This document shows, one piece after another, positions 10,127-19,134 of a stretch of 64,000 nucleotides of DNA. The stretch comes from Stenotrophomonas maltophilia (GTDB taxonomy: Bacteria > Pseudomonadota > Gammaproteobacteria > Xanthomonadales > Xanthomonadaceae). The stretch is from assembly GCA_009912235.1 (NCBI GenBank), contig WNDS01000001.1:248001-312000 (forward strand). The letters are read 5' to 3'. The first letter of the stretch is position 1, and every line of letters starts with the position of its first letter. A model generated the notes under the pieces. It worked only from the letters and a program-made list of their open reading frames with translations, was not told where the DNA came from and ran no database searches. Made by a program: the position numbers and the translations under genes.

Positions 10127-11545
10127 TCAGCCTTCCAGCAGCGTCTGCGGTTCCAGGAAGGCCTCCATGCCCCAGGCGCCGCTTTCGCGGCCGATGCCCG
10201 ACTGCTTCATGCCGCCGAACGGTGCCAGCGGCTCGTGCTGCAGGGTGTTCACCAGCACGCGCCCGCTCTGGATGCGTCGCGCGACCTGGCCCGCACGTTC
10301 GCGGTCGTTGCCGATCTCCAGCGCGCTCAAACCGTAGTCGGTGTCGTTGGCGATCGCGATGGCTTCTTCGTCATCGCGGTAGCCGATGATGCACAGCACC
10401 GGCCCGAAGATTTCCTCGCGGGCGATGGTCATGTCGTTGCGCACATCGGTGAACAGTATCGGCTGCACGAACCAGCCGTGCGACAGACCGTGCGGGCGGC
10501 CTTCGCCACCGGCCAGCAGGCGCGCGCCTTCCTCGATGCCGGTGCGGATGTAGCCCTGCACGCGCTGCCACTGGCGGGCGCTGACCATCGGCCCGACCTC
10601 GGTCTGCGGGTCGGCCAGGTCGCCACTGCGCACCGCCGCAACGGCTTCGGCCAACGCCGCCTCGAAGTCCGCGCGGCGCGCTTCGGGCACCAGGATGCGG
10701 GTGCCGGCGATGCAGGCCTGGCCGCTGTTGATGAAGCCGGCCTGCACCGCCAGCGCTGCGGCCTGCTGCGGATCGGCGTCGTCGAGGATCAGCGTGGGTG
10801 ACTTGCCACCCAGTTCCAGCGTGGCGCGCTTGAAGGTGTCCGCGCCGGCACGCAGGATCGCGCGGCCGGTGCTGGTGGAGCCGGTGAAGGAGATCTTGGC
10901 GATGTCCGGTGATGCGCTCAGTGCCGCGCCCACCTCGTCGCCCAGCCCGTTGACGATGTTGGCCACGCCGGGCGGCAGCTGCGCAGCGTGCAGCGCGTCC
11001 ATCACCACCTGGGTCTGCAGCGCCGACATCTCGCTGGGCTTGATGACGGCGGTGCAGCCGGCCGCCAGCGCGGTGGCCAGCTTGCCGCAGATGAACGAGG
11101 CATTGCTGTTCCAGGGCGTGATCAGGCCGGCCGCCCCCACCGGCAGCAGCCGCACGCGCGCCTGTCCGGCCTGGCGTTCGAAGGCGAAGCTGGCCAGCAC
11201 GTTCATCGCATCGTCGATCACCTGCACGGGGTGCTCCACCATCCACCGCGAGCGTGCGGCGGGCGCGCCGTATTCCTGCAGCACGGCGGCGTGCAGCGCG
11301 TCGCGACGCTCGGCCATGGCATCGCGGAAGCGGCCGAGCATCGCCAGCCGTTCCTGCACGCTGCGCGCGGCCTGGGCTGGCAGCGCCGCCTTCGCCGCAG
11401 CAATCGCCCGCGCGGCGTCACTGGCATCACCCAGCCGCACCTGGCCGATCACCGCTTCGGTGGCCGGGTTGTGCAGGTCGGCGCTGCGGCGGCCGTGGGA
11501 GGCGACGAACTGGCCGTCGATGTAGTGGTGGTCGATCTGCTGCAT
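10127..11545 (-). CDS. aldehyde dehydrogenase (NAD(P)-dependent)
   Basis: This 472-residue enzyme has the ALDH landmarks in order: LITPWNSNASF with the oxyanion Asn, FTGSTSTGRAIL (cofactor loop), LELGGKSPTLIL (catalytic Glu), NSGQACIAGTRILVP (catalytic Cys) and EEIFGPVL. It would oxidise an aldehyde to the acid in the cytoplasm. The start at 11545 has a GAGG Shine-Dalgarno-like sequence just upstream. It is divergent from a LysR gene (11665) that probably regulates it and convergent with the YafC-like regulator. The specific aldehyde is unknown. Confidence 0.9.
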   Translation of the reverse strand: MQQIDHHYIDGQFVASHGRRSADLHNPATEAVIGQVRLGDASDAARAIAAAKAALPAQAARSVQERLAMLGRFRDAMAERRDALHAAVLQEYGAPAARSRWMVEHPVQVIDDAMNVLASFAFERQAGQARVRLLPVGAAGLITPWNSNASFICGKLATALAAGCTAVIKPSEMSALQTQVVMDALHAAQLPPGVANIVNGLGDEVGAALSASPDIAKISFTGSTSTGRAILRAGADTFKRATLELGGKSPTLILDDADPQQAAALAVQAGFINSGQACIAGTRILVPEARRADFEAALAEAVAAVRSGDLADPQTEVGPMVSARQWQRVQGYIRTGIEEGARLLAGGEGRPHGLSHGWFVQPILFTDVRNDMTIAREEIFGPVLCIIGYRDDEEAIAIANDTDYGLSALEIGNDRERAGQVARRIQSGRVLVNTLQHEPLAPFGGMKQSGIGRESGAWGMEAFLEPQTLLEG

Positions 11546-11607
11546 GGATGCATCCTCGGGGGCAGGGGGAAAGGCGAGCCGCCAGTCTGGTCCGGCTCGA
11601 CCGTGCT

Positions 11608-11650
11608 GGAAATCCGGTCTATCGTGGATGCGGAATCCCGATTTCCGGGA
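11608..11650. promoter_or_regulatory. inverted repeats in the ALDH/LysR divergent promoter
   Basis: The divergent intergenic region contains GGAAATC (11608-11614) and its exact complement GATTTCC (11640-11646), plus a shorter TCCCG-N5-CGGGA. Dyads in such a position are typical LysR binding sites, so autoregulation and control of the dehydrogenase gene are inferred. Confidence 0.35.
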
Positions 11651-11664
11651 TGATGGGGTGGCAG

Positions 11665-12603
11665 ATGCACCGGTCCGGGCTGGTTGAACTGGAAGCCGTG
11701 CTGGCGGTGGCACGGGGCGGCAGCTTCCGCGCGGCGGCGCGTGCACTGGGCATGTCCACCAGCGCGCTCAGCCAGGCAGTGGCCGGCCTGGAAGCGCGGC
11801 TGCAGGTGCGGCTGTTCAACCACACCACGCGCAGCGTAGCGTTGACCGAAGCCGGCGCGCGCTATGTGGCGCGCGTGGCGCCGGCGGTGGCGGAGATCCA
11901 CGCCGCCAGCGACGCCCTGCATGCCGATGACGCGCACCCAAGCGGCAGCCTGCGCATCAGCCTGCCGCGCGAAAGCACGCCGATGCTGGTTGGGCTGGTG
12001 GCCGAGTTCGTACAGCGCTACCCGCAGGTGCGGCTGGAGCTGGCCGCCGAGTCGCGGCTGGTGGACATCGTCGCCGATGGGTTCGATGCCGGCGTGCGCC
12101 TGCACGAACAGGTGCCGCAGGACATGGTGGCGGTGCCGCTGTACCGGCAGCAGCGGCTGCGGGTGGCGGCCGCACCGGCCTACCTGGCCCGCCACGGTGA
12201 ACCGCGCACGCCCGACGCGCTGTCCGCGCACGCGGCGGTGCGCCTGCGCATGGCCCACGGCGGCGTCTACCGCTGGGAACTGGAACACCGCGGCCAGCCG
12301 CTGCTGGTCGATCCACCGGCGCGGCTGGTGGTGGGCGAACTGCAGGCTGCGCGCGAGGCTGCCCTGGCGGGCGTGGGGCTGGCGTTCCTGTCCGAATGGC
12401 ATATCCGCGCCGACCTGCAGGATGGGCGACTGCTGCCGGTGCTGGATGCCTGGTGCCCGCCGTTCGCCGGCCTGTACCTGTACTTCCCCGGCCATCGCCA
12501 TCTGCCGCCGCCGTTGAAGGGGCTGGTGGCCCTGCAGCGCGAGCGTGATGCGGCCGGGCTGGCACCGGATGCGCCGGCACGTGAGGCCGTCGCGCCGGGC
12601 TGA
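11665..12603 (+). CDS. LysR-family transcriptional regulator
   Basis: This 312-residue regulator starts with a LysR winged helix ([36 protein letters not shown]), followed by the linker helix and a substrate-binding-like domain with the family hallmarks [17 protein letters not shown] and [12 protein letters not shown]. In-frame ATGs at 11650 and 11653 are alternative starts; 11665 is favoured because it places the HTH at the usual distance. It is divergent from the aldehyde dehydrogenase gene, which is its likely target. Confidence 0.85.
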   Translation: MHRSGLVELEAVLAVARGGSFRAAARALGMSTSALSQAVAGLEARLQVRLFNHTTRSVALTEAGARYVARVAPAVAEIHAASDALHADDAHPSGSLRISLPRESTPMLVGLVAEFVQRYPQVRLELAAESRLVDIVADGFDAGVRLHEQVPQDMVAVPLYRQQRLRVAAAPAYLARHGEPRTPDALSAHAAVRLRMAHGGVYRWELEHRGQPLLVDPPARLVVGELQAAREAALAGVGLAFLSEWHIRADLQDGRLLPVLDAWCPPFAGLYLYFPGHRHLPPPLKGLVALQRERDAAGLAPDAPAREAVAPG

Positions 12604-12612
12604 GCGGTCCGC

Positions 12613-13476
12613 TCAGAGGGCGGCGTGCCGGCGCAACGCCCAGGCCGAAGGCACGCACCCCATCACGCGGCGGAACGCTGCGCTGAACTTGCTCGGGTTG
12701 GCGTAACCGGTGGCCAGTGCCACCTCGGTCACCCCGTGCCCGGCCAGCAGCGCGTCGGCAGCCCACTGCATGCGCTGGCGGGCGAGGTAGGCATACGGCG
12801 TGAGCCCGGTGGCGGCCTGCAGGGCGCGGCTGAAGCGCGAGGGCGCCATCTGCAGCGCGTGGACCAGCTGCGCGACATCCAGCGGCTGCGCGCGATGCTC
12901 ATCGATGAAGGCCTGCAACAGCTGCAGGCGGCGAGGGGACAACGGCGCCTGCGCACGCACCGTGGCCACCGGTGGCGCCTGGCCGGCCAGCTGCGCCAGG
13001 CGATGCAGCAGCGCCTGTGCGCCCTGTTCGAGGAATCCGGGCAGGCAGGCATCGGCCTGTGCGGTGTGCCACAGCGCCTGCAGCACCGCGGCGATCACCG
13101 GGTCCTGGTGCAGGCGGGTGGCCAGCGGCTGCAGGGCCTGCGCACCGTGCGCGGCCGGCGCGAAGCGGCGCGTGTCGATGGCGATGCCCAGCAGGTCCAC
13201 GGCCGGGCTGGCGTAGTGGCCGCTGTCGCCGGGCAGCACCAGGTTGAACTGGCCCGGGTGCCAGTGCGCCTGCAGATGCGCGGCAGCTGTGCGCTGCTGC
13301 AGCAGGCCGCCACCGCCCAGGACCAGGCCCAGGCGCAACTGGTCGGGGTGTCCCATCAATCCTTCGCTGGCGGCGAAGCGATGGCGCAGCAGCACCACGC
13401 TGCCATCGGCACTGGCCAGGCTGCCGTCGGCGGTGCGGCCGGTTTCGCGCAGCAGCTGGTCGGCAAGAGCAGGCAT
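12613..13476 (-). CDS. AraC-family transcriptional regulator
   Basis: This 287-residue protein has an N-terminal cupin-like sensor domain (HWHPGQFNLVLPGDSGHY) and a C-terminal double HTH (LDVAQLVHALQMAPSRFSRALQAATGLTPYAYLARQR; ALATGYANPSKFSAAFRRVMGCVPS). The ATG at 13476 is preferred to the GTG one codon upstream. It is divergent from a TonB-dependent receptor, and the 127-bp gap holds a Zur-like box. It may therefore respond to a metallophore or be zinc-controlled itself. It is convergent with the LysR gene, with only 9 bp between stops. Confidence 0.85.
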   Translation of the reverse strand: MPALADQLLRETGRTADGSLASADGSVVLLRHRFAASEGLMGHPDQLRLGLVLGGGGLLQQRTAAAHLQAHWHPGQFNLVLPGDSGHYASPAVDLLGIAIDTRRFAPAAHGAQALQPLATRLHQDPVIAAVLQALWHTAQADACLPGFLEQGAQALLHRLAQLAGQAPPVATVRAQAPLSPRRLQLLQAFIDEHRAQPLDVAQLVHALQMAPSRFSRALQAATGLTPYAYLARQRMQWAADALLAGHGVTEVALATGYANPSKFSAAFRRVMGCVPSAWALRRHAAL

Positions 13477-13532
13477 CACGGATCTGGGAATGGAGCAGGG
13501 CGGCGTGGAATGGAGTGGCGCGAGCGCGAGGG

Positions 13533-13547
13533 TGTTACATTATAACA
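13533..13547. promoter_or_regulatory. putative Zur box upstream of TonB-dependent receptor
   Basis: TGTTACATTATAACA is a near-perfect palindrome (arms TGTTA/TAACA) and one base away from the gammaproteobacterial Zur consensus GTTATA-N-TATAAC. It lies 57 bp before the receptor start and 57 bp before the AraC start. Two further boxes with the same core TGTTA-N3-TATAA-YA lie at 16616-16630 and 57067-57081, beside genes that are classic zinc-starvation genes. Confidence 0.7.
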
Positions 13548-13603
13548 GTTTGTATCCGCGCTGCCGCCGCCCGCGCGCCGTTGCCACTCCCCTGAGGCCT
13601 TCC

Positions 13604-15811
13604 GTGAAACCGTCCGTATCCTCTGCCGCGCTGGTCGCGGCCTCGTTGCTGCTTCCCGTGCTGCCGGCCCATGCCGAACAACCCCCTGCCACCCGCACCG
13701 ACCCGGCACGCACGCTCGATGGCGTGATGGTCACCGGTTCCAAGCGCGATACCCCGTACCTGAAAAGCGACCTGTCGGTGACCGTGCTCGACCGCGAGGC
13801 GCTGAAGCAGGCCGGCGTCACCGAATTCCGTGACCTGGACAAGCTGGCGCCGAACGTGAAGTTCAACGTGATGGGCCAGCTCAGCAACATGTTCATCTCC
13901 ATCCGCGGCATCGAATCCAATCCGTTCCTGGTCAACCGCGCGTCGGTCTACATCGATGGCATTCCGTTCCGGGAGCTGAGCAATTCGGTGCTCAACCAGG
14001 TGGAGTCGGTGGAAGTGCTGCGCGGCCCGCAGGGCACGCTGTACGGCGCCAACAGCGAATCGGGCCTGGTGCTGGTGCGCACGCGCGGCCCGTCCGATAC
14101 TCGCGAGGGTGAAGTGAACGTGCGCGGCACCTGGTTCGGCAACGGCAGTGGGACCTCGGTGGATGGGCTGCTGTCGGGCCCATTGAGCCGGGACGGCACG
14201 CTGACCGGCTCGGTGGCGTTCATGGGCAGCGACGAAGACGCCTACCTGAAGAACCTGACCCCGTCCGGTGCACGCGGAAAAGTGGGGCAGGGCTACCTGC
14301 AGGGCAAGCTGCGCTGGCGGCCCAGCGACTACGTCACGGTGAACGCGCTGGCCTACCACCTGCGCACGCGCGCACCGGGCATGTTCGAGTACGAGTACCT
14401 GCCGCTGGACACCGGCCTGTACAACCGCACCTATGGCGATACGCTCAACGGCGGCCGCCGCGCCGGTGATTTCACCTACATCAACGATGCGCCCAAGCGC
14501 ACCGAAAAGGACGAGACGGTGGCTGGCCTGAGCGCGCAATGGCAGCTGCAGGCCGGCACGCTGGACGTGGCGACGTCCTACCGTGGCGAAGAAGTGACCT
14601 CGGCCGGCTACGATTTCGACATGACCACCAGCCCTGCGCTGGCCGGGCGCATCTACGACAAGAAGGACGAATGGAGCGCCGAGGCGCGTTTCAGCTCACC
14701 CAGCGACCAGGCGCTGACCTGGATGGCCGGCGTGTCGACCAACCGCACCAGCAAGGACTCGATCCAGGGCACCTTCGTCGGCCCTGCGCTGCGCGGCCTG
14801 GACAGTTACAACCTGGCGCCGCGGCAGACCTCGAAAGGCGAGGACTACAGCGTGTTCGCCACGGCCAGCTACACCTTCCCGGCGGTGCCGAAGCTGACCG
14901 CCAGCGTGGGCCTGCGCCACGAACAGGCGCGGCGGTCCACCGAACAGCGGGCCGGCGCGCTCGACCTGGGCGCCGGTGGTCGGGTGCTGTACCGCGACGC
15001 CTCGCTGGCGCACACGTTCTCGGCCACGCTGCCGCGCGTGTCGCTGCGCTATGACGCCACCGATGACCTGTCCTTCTACGCAGCCTCGGCCAAGGGCTAC
15101 ATTCCCGGCGGCTTCAACCTGGCGGCCGCGCAGAGCGATGTGATCAACGACAAGGTGCTGCGCTATGAATCCGAGCGCATGTGGAGCCACGAGTTGGGCT
15201 TCAAGATGAACCTGGCCGGCGGGCGCGGCCACATCGGCGGCGCGTTGTTCCACATCACCTCGGACAACTGGCAGGAAATCCAGGTGGCCGCCGATGCCAA
15301 CGGCCGGCCGATCTCGTCGGACTACGTGGGGTCGGACGCCTCGATCCGCTCGCGCGGCGGGGAACTGGAAGGCGTGTTCGCAGTGACGCCGAACTTCACG
15401 CTGTCGGCCAACGTGGGCTACGTGGATGCGAAGTACACGAAGCTGTGGGTGAGCCCGGAGCTGAACCTGGACGGCAAGCGGGTGAAGCTGACGCCGCACT
15501 ACACCGGCTACCTGGCGGCCCGCTACCAGTTCGATTCGGGCATCTACGCGCGGGTGGAATCGCAGTTCACCGGGTCCAGCGCGCTGGATGAGCGCAACCG
15601 CGCGTTCCAGCCCTCGGTGGCGGTGCTGGGCCTGCAGCTGGGCTATGAAGCGGGCCCGTGGAGCACCCGCGTGTTCGTGCAGAACCTGACCAACCGGCGG
15701 CGCATCAACGGGTTGATCTTCGACAACCTGGCGTTTGGTCGCGACGGCAATTATTACGGGCCGGTGGATCACCCGCGCATTGTCGGCGCGGAAGTGGGGT
15801 ATCGGTTCTGA
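13604..15811 (+). CDS. TonB-dependent outer-membrane receptor, probably zinc or zincophore uptake
   Basis: This 735-residue receptor starts at a GTG preceded by a GAGG-like site. It has a signal peptide ending near AHAEQ, a plug domain (DGVMVTGSKRDTPY, VYIDGIPFRE, EVLRGPQGTLYGANSESGLV) and a 22-strand barrel ending in aromatic VGYRF. The plug and barrel pattern is that of catecholate/ferric-siderophore-like receptors. The Zur-like palindrome upstream and the neighbouring zinc-stress operon point to zinc or a zinc-carrying chelator rather than iron; this is inference. It could also be an iron receptor under AraC control. Confidence 0.85.
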   Translation: MKPSVSSAALVAASLLLPVLPAHAEQPPATRTDPARTLDGVMVTGSKRDTPYLKSDLSVTVLDREALKQAGVTEFRDLDKLAPNVKFNVMGQLSNMFISIRGIESNPFLVNRASVYIDGIPFRELSNSVLNQVESVEVLRGPQGTLYGANSESGLVLVRTRGPSDTREGEVNVRGTWFGNGSGTSVDGLLSGPLSRDGTLTGSVAFMGSDEDAYLKNLTPSGARGKVGQGYLQGKLRWRPSDYVTVNALAYHLRTRAPGMFEYEYLPLDTGLYNRTYGDTLNGGRRAGDFTYINDAPKRTEKDETVAGLSAQWQLQAGTLDVATSYRGEEVTSAGYDFDMTTSPALAGRIYDKKDEWSAEARFSSPSDQALTWMAGVSTNRTSKDSIQGTFVGPALRGLDSYNLAPRQTSKGEDYSVFATASYTFPAVPKLTASVGLRHEQARRSTEQRAGALDLGAGGRVLYRDASLAHTFSATLPRVSLRYDATDDLSFYAASAKGYIPGGFNLAAAQSDVINDKVLRYESERMWSHELGFKMNLAGGRGHIGGALFHITSDNWQEIQVAADANGRPISSDYVGSDASIRSRGGELEGVFAVTPNFTLSANVGYVDAKYTKLWVSPELNLDGKRVKLTPHYTGYLAARYQFDSGIYARVESQFTGSSALDERNRAFQPSVAVLGLQLGYEAGPWSTRVFVQNLTNRRRINGLIFDNLAFGRDGNYYGPVDHPRIVGAEVGYRF

Positions 15812-15842
15812 TGTTGGGTTTGGGCGTTTGGGGGTGATGGGG

Positions 15843-16140
15843 GTGCCGGCCAACGGCCGGTGTTACCCCGTTCGACGCGCTGTGGGTGCTCGGCTTTTGT
15901 AGTGCCAGGCCATGCCTGGCATTGGCTGCGGCGGGGTTCATGACGTTGCCGGCCAACGGCCGGCACTACCCCGTTCGACGCGCTGCGGTCGCTCGGCGTT
16001 TGGGGTTCCTGGGCGTGGCGCCAAACGGCCGGTGTTACCCCGTTCGACGCGCTGTGGGCGCTCGACTTTTGTAGTGCCAGGCCATGCCTGGCATTGGCTG
16101 CGCGGGGTTCATGAGGGTGCCGGCCAACGGCCGGCACTAC
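15843..16140. repeat. SMAG (GTAG-type REP) cluster with a 172-bp tandem duplication
   Basis: This 325-bp gap between the TonB receptor and merC has no gene; it is filled with palindromic repeats. GTAGTGCCAGGCCATGCCTGG copies start at 15899 and 16071. Inverted copies of the GCCGGCCGTTGGCCGGC type end in CTAC or TTAC at about 15867, 15969, 16038 and 16139. The segment from about 15861 recurs 172 bp downstream, including the linker CCCCGTTCGACGCGCTG, so a unit has been duplicated in tandem. SMAG elements are dispersed REP-like hairpins of S. maltophilia, usually intergenic, that can stabilise or end transcripts. Confidence 0.85.
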
Positions 16141-16613
16141 CGGTGGCGGTGCAGGGCGCGGCGGTTCAGCAGGTGGGCGCTGGCCAGCAGCAGGCCGCCG
16201 CAGGCGGTGGCCACGCCGTGCCAGACCAGCGACTCCTTCAGCGGCAGGTACAGCGAAGCCGCCAGCAACGGCAAAGCGCCCAGCAATGCCAGCCGCAGGG
16301 CGGCGGGGCGGTGGTGGCGGCGCCAGCCGGCCACGGTGCTGCTGAGCGCGAACGTGCTGGCAATGACCGCGAACAGCCACTCCCAGCGCGACATCACCAG
16401 CAATGCGGTCATGGCGCCGTGGGCCGGGTGCTGGAACGAGCGCAGGGCCATCATCGCGGCGGGCACGAAGGCCAGCAGCAGCGGCAGGGCCATGCAGTGC
16501 AGGGCGCAGGCCATGGAAATCCAGGCGCCGGCGAGATCGAGACGGGGGTGCCAGCGCCACCGGGCAGCGGGGGCTGCCAATGCCCTTGCGGGCAGGGGAG
16601 GGATGTGCTTCAT
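16137..16613 (-). CDS. MerC-domain membrane protein, Zur-linked
   Basis: This 158-residue protein has four predicted hydrophobic segments. In the first (LDLAGAWISMACALHCMALPLLLAF) lies the Cys-x-x-His-Cys pattern of MerC-domain proteins. Such proteins are found in many Zur regulons and are thought to move or sense soft metals, but their role in zinc limitation is not proven. Its ATG (16613) lies inside a Zur-like box shared with the divergent DUF2796 operon, leaving almost no 5' leader. The stop codon TAG is supplied by the GTAG head of the adjacent SMAG repeat (16137-16140). Confidence 0.75.
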   Translation of the reverse strand: MKHIPPLPARALAAPAARWRWHPRLDLAGAWISMACALHCMALPLLLAFVPAAMMALRSFQHPAHGAMTALLVMSRWEWLFAVIASTFALSSTVAGWRRHHRPAALRLALLGALPLLAASLYLPLKESLVWHGVATACGGLLLASAHLLNRRALHRHR

Positions 16614-16630
16614 AATATTATATCGTAACA
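16611..16630. promoter_or_regulatory. putative Zur box between merC-like gene and DUF2796 operon
   Basis: On the minus strand the sequence reads TGTTACGATATAATA (16630-16616), matching TGTTA-N3-TATAA-YA seen at two other zinc loci. It contains TATAAT and fills most of the 33-bp gap between the divergent starts at 16613 and 16647. One repressor dimer there could block both promoters. Confidence 0.65.
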
Positions 16631-16646
16631 CGCAGGGCATTCCCCC

Positions 16647-17180
16647 ATGAAACTGCTTGCCGCTTTTCCGCTGCTGCTCGCCGCGCCGCTCGCACTCGCC
16701 GCCGACATCCGCCAGCACGCACCGCACGTACACGGCCAAGCCACGGTCGATCTCGCCATCGACCAGGGCACGGTTGAACTGGAACTGCAGGCGCCGGGCA
16801 TCGGCATCCTCGATTACGAACGGCCGCCGGCCAGTGATGCCGAACGCGCAGCGCTGGCACGCGCCGAACGCGTGCTGAAGGACGGCAGCTGGATCACGTT
16901 GCCGGCCGCCGCACGCTGCAGGCTGCAGACCGCGCAGGCCCGTGCCGATGGATTCGCGGCAGCACCGGCACCGGTGGCTCCGGGCCAGCACCAGCATGCC
17001 GGCTTCACTGCCTCGCTGCGTTACCAGTGCGCGGCGCCGGCAGCGCTGCAATCGCTGGAAGTGCGCCTGCCGCTGCTGTTCACCGGCCTGCATGAGGTCA
17101 TCGTCAACACTGCCACGGCCACCGGACAGGGCCGCAGTGTAGTCACCGCCGGTGCCCTGCATGTCAGCCTGGCACCCTGA
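16647..17180 (+). CDS. DUF2796 zinc-regulated periplasmic protein
   Basis: This 177-residue exported protein has a signal peptide (MKLLAAFPLLLAAPLALAA) followed by the DUF2796 hallmark IRQHAPHVHGQATVDLAI and a His-rich GQHQHAGF stretch in the middle. The His residues fit a periplasmic zinc-binding role. In Pseudomonas a similar four-gene set (PA4063-PA4066: DUF2796, ABC ATPase, permease, DUF3299) is induced by zinc limitation. The same order is seen here after a Zur-like box, so the function is probably zinc acquisition or transfer across the envelope. Confidence 0.85.
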   Translation: MKLLAAFPLLLAAPLALAADIRQHAPHVHGQATVDLAIDQGTVELELQAPGIGILDYERPPASDAERAALARAERVLKDGSWITLPAAARCRLQTAQARADGFAAAPAPVAPGQHQHAGFTASLRYQCAAPAALQSLEVRLPLLFTGLHEVIVNTATATGQGRSVVTAGALHVSLAP

Positions 17181-17190
17181 GCGCACCCCG

Positions 17191-17886
17191 ATGCCGGCAA
17201 CACCGATGATCAGCCTGCACCAGGTGCAGTTCGGCTACGGCGCGCAACGCGTGCTGGACATCCCACGCCTGGTGGTCACCACCGGCAGCCGGGTGCTGCT
17301 GCGCGGCGCCAGTGGTTCGGGCAAGAGCACGCTGCTCGGCCTGCTGTCCGGCGTGCTGTTGCCGCAGCAGGGCACGGTCAATGTGGCCGGGCATGAACTG
17401 AACACGCTGGGCGGTGCGGCGCGCGACCGCTTCCGTGCCGACCACCTGGGCGTGATCTTCCAGCAGTTCAACCTGCTGCCGTTCCTGAGCGTGCGCGACA
17501 ACATCGCACTGGGCCTGCGCTTTTCCGCTGCGCGCAGCCAGCGCGTGCAGGGCGCACTGGAAGAGGAAATCGCCGTGCTGCTGCGTGCATTGCAGCTCGA
17601 CCCGGCATTGATGAAACGCGATGCCGGCCGCCTCAGCGTGGGCCAGCAGCAGCGCGTGGCTGCCGCGCGCGCCCTGATCGGGCGACCGCAGCTGCTGCTG
17701 GCCGACGAGCCGACCTCGGCGCTGGACCGTGCCGCCGCCGAAGCGTTCCTGGCCGTGATGTTCGAACAGTGCCGCGTGGCCGGAACCACAGCGGTGGTGG
17801 TCAGCCATGACGACGGCCTGCGTGACTTGTTCGACCGGGTGATCGGTCTGGACACCCTGAGCCCCGATGGAGCCGACCATGCTTGA
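17191..17886 (+). CDS. ABC transporter ATP-binding protein (MacB/LolD type)
   Basis: This 231-residue ATPase has Walker A (GASGSGKST), the Q-loop (VIFQQFNLLPFLSVRDN), a signature motif in the form LSVGQQQR, Walker B (LLLADEPTSALD) and the H-loop (VVSHD). The signature has V in place of the usual second Ser/Gly position (LSGGQ to LSVGQ), a tolerated variation. It starts 10 bp after the DUF2796 gene and overlaps the permease start by 8 bp. It energises the FtsX-like permease encoded next, probably in a zinc-stress mechanotransmission or export system rather than classical import. Confidence 0.88.
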   Translation: MPATPMISLHQVQFGYGAQRVLDIPRLVVTTGSRVLLRGASGSGKSTLLGLLSGVLLPQQGTVNVAGHELNTLGGAARDRFRADHLGVIFQQFNLLPFLSVRDNIALGLRFSAARSQRVQGALEEEIAVLLRALQLDPALMKRDAGRLSVGQQQRVAAARALIGRPQLLLADEPTSALDRAAAEAFLAVMFEQCRVAGTTAVVVSHDDGLRDLFDRVIGLDTLSPDGADHA

Positions 17887-19132
17887 ACTTGCCTGGGCCA
17901 GCCTGCGCAGCCGTGCGCTGAGCGTGTCCCTCAACGTTCTGGTGATCAGCCTCAGCGTGATCCTGCTGCTGGGCGTGGAGCGCGTGCGCGTGCAGGCCCA
18001 CGAAGGCTTCGCCAGCACCGTGTCGGGCACCGACCTGATCGTGGGCGCCCGCTCGGGGCCGGTGAACCTGCTGCTGTATTCGGTGTTCCACATCGGCGAC
18101 CCGACCAACAACGTGTCCTGGCAGTCCTACCAGGAACTGTCCGCATTGCCGCAGGTGAAGTGGGCGGTGCCGCTGTCGCTGGGGGATTCCTACCGCGGCT
18201 ACCGCGTGGTGGGCACCACGGCCGGCTACTTCGAGCACTACCGTTTCGGTGCCGGGCACCCGCTGGCGTTCGCGCAGGGCGCAGCCTTCGCCGATCTGTA
18301 CGATGCCGTGGTCGGTGCCGAGGTCGCGCAGGCGCTGAAGCTGTCGCTGGGCGATGAGATCGTGCTGGCGCACGGCACCGGCGCGGTGACGCTGGCCAAG
18401 CACGCCGACAAGCCCTTCCGCATCGCCGGCATCCTGCAGCGCACCGGCACCCCGGTGGATTCCTCGGTACTGGTTTCGTTGCCGGCCATCGAGGCCATCC
18501 ACGTGGACTGGCGCTCGGGCGTGCAGCTGCGCAGCCAGCATGTCAGTGCCGAACAGGCACGCCACCTGGACCTGACGCCGACCAGCATCACCGCCTTCAT
18601 GCTGGGCCTGAATTCGCGCATTGCCACGTTCTCGGTGCAGCGCCGCATCAACGAATACCCCGACGAGGCGATGCTGGCGATCCTGCCCGGCGTGACCCTG
18701 CAGCAGCTGTGGCAATCGCTGGGTACCGCCGAGCGCGCCCTGCAGCTGATCAGTGCGATGGTGGTGCTGCTGGGCATGGTGTCACTGGTGGCGCTGCTGG
18801 TCTCGACGCTGCAGGAGCGCCGCCGCGAGATGGCGATCCTGCGTGCCACCGGTGCGCGGCCGGGCTATATCGCACGCTTGCTGGTGGTCGAAGCGGTGGC
18901 CACCAGCGCCATCGCCTGCGTGCTCGCGCTGGCGGTGCTGGTGCTGGCCAGTGCGGCAGGGCGCAGCTGGGCGCTGGCCAACTTCGGGCTGTCGATCACC
19001 CACATCTGGCCCGACCTACGTGAACTGGCCTGGGTGGCCGGTGTGCTGGGCGTAAGCGTGCTGGCCGGGCTGGTGCCAGCGCTGCTGGCCTACCGCCGTA
19101 CGCTGGCCGATGGCCTGTCGCCGGGGAACTGA
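17879..19132 (+). CDS. FtsX/MacB-like ABC permease
   Basis: This 417-residue protein has an N-terminal TM segment (LSVSLNVLVISLSVILLLGV), a large periplasmic domain and three C-terminal TM segments (LQLISAMVVLLGMVSLVALLVSTL, AIACVLALAVLVLASAAG, VAGVLGVSVLAGLVPALLAY). This is the type VII ABC (FtsX) topology. A Met four codons upstream (17867) is an alternative start. It pairs with the ATPase at 17191. The homologous permease of the Pseudomonas PA4063-PA4066 locus is zinc-limitation induced. Confidence 0.87.
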   Translation: MLELAWASLRSRALSVSLNVLVISLSVILLLGVERVRVQAHEGFASTVSGTDLIVGARSGPVNLLLYSVFHIGDPTNNVSWQSYQELSALPQVKWAVPLSLGDSYRGYRVVGTTAGYFEHYRFGAGHPLAFAQGAAFADLYDAVVGAEVAQALKLSLGDEIVLAHGTGAVTLAKHADKPFRIAGILQRTGTPVDSSVLVSLPAIEAIHVDWRSGVQLRSQHVSAEQARHLDLTPTSITAFMLGLNSRIATFSVQRRINEYPDEAMLAILPGVTLQQLWQSLGTAERALQLISAMVVLLGMVSLVALLVSTLQERRREMAILRATGARPGYIARLLVVEAVATSAIACVLALAVLVLASAAGRSWALANFGLSITHIWPDLRELAWVAGVLGVSVLAGLVPALLAYRRTLADGLSPGN

Positions 19133-19134
19133 GC

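Noticed and set aside
15843-16140. Repeated palindromes with near-regular spacing, considered as a CRISPR array
   Set aside because: Repeats are self-complementary SMAG hairpins in alternating orientation with conserved linkers, not unique spacers, and no cas genes are present.
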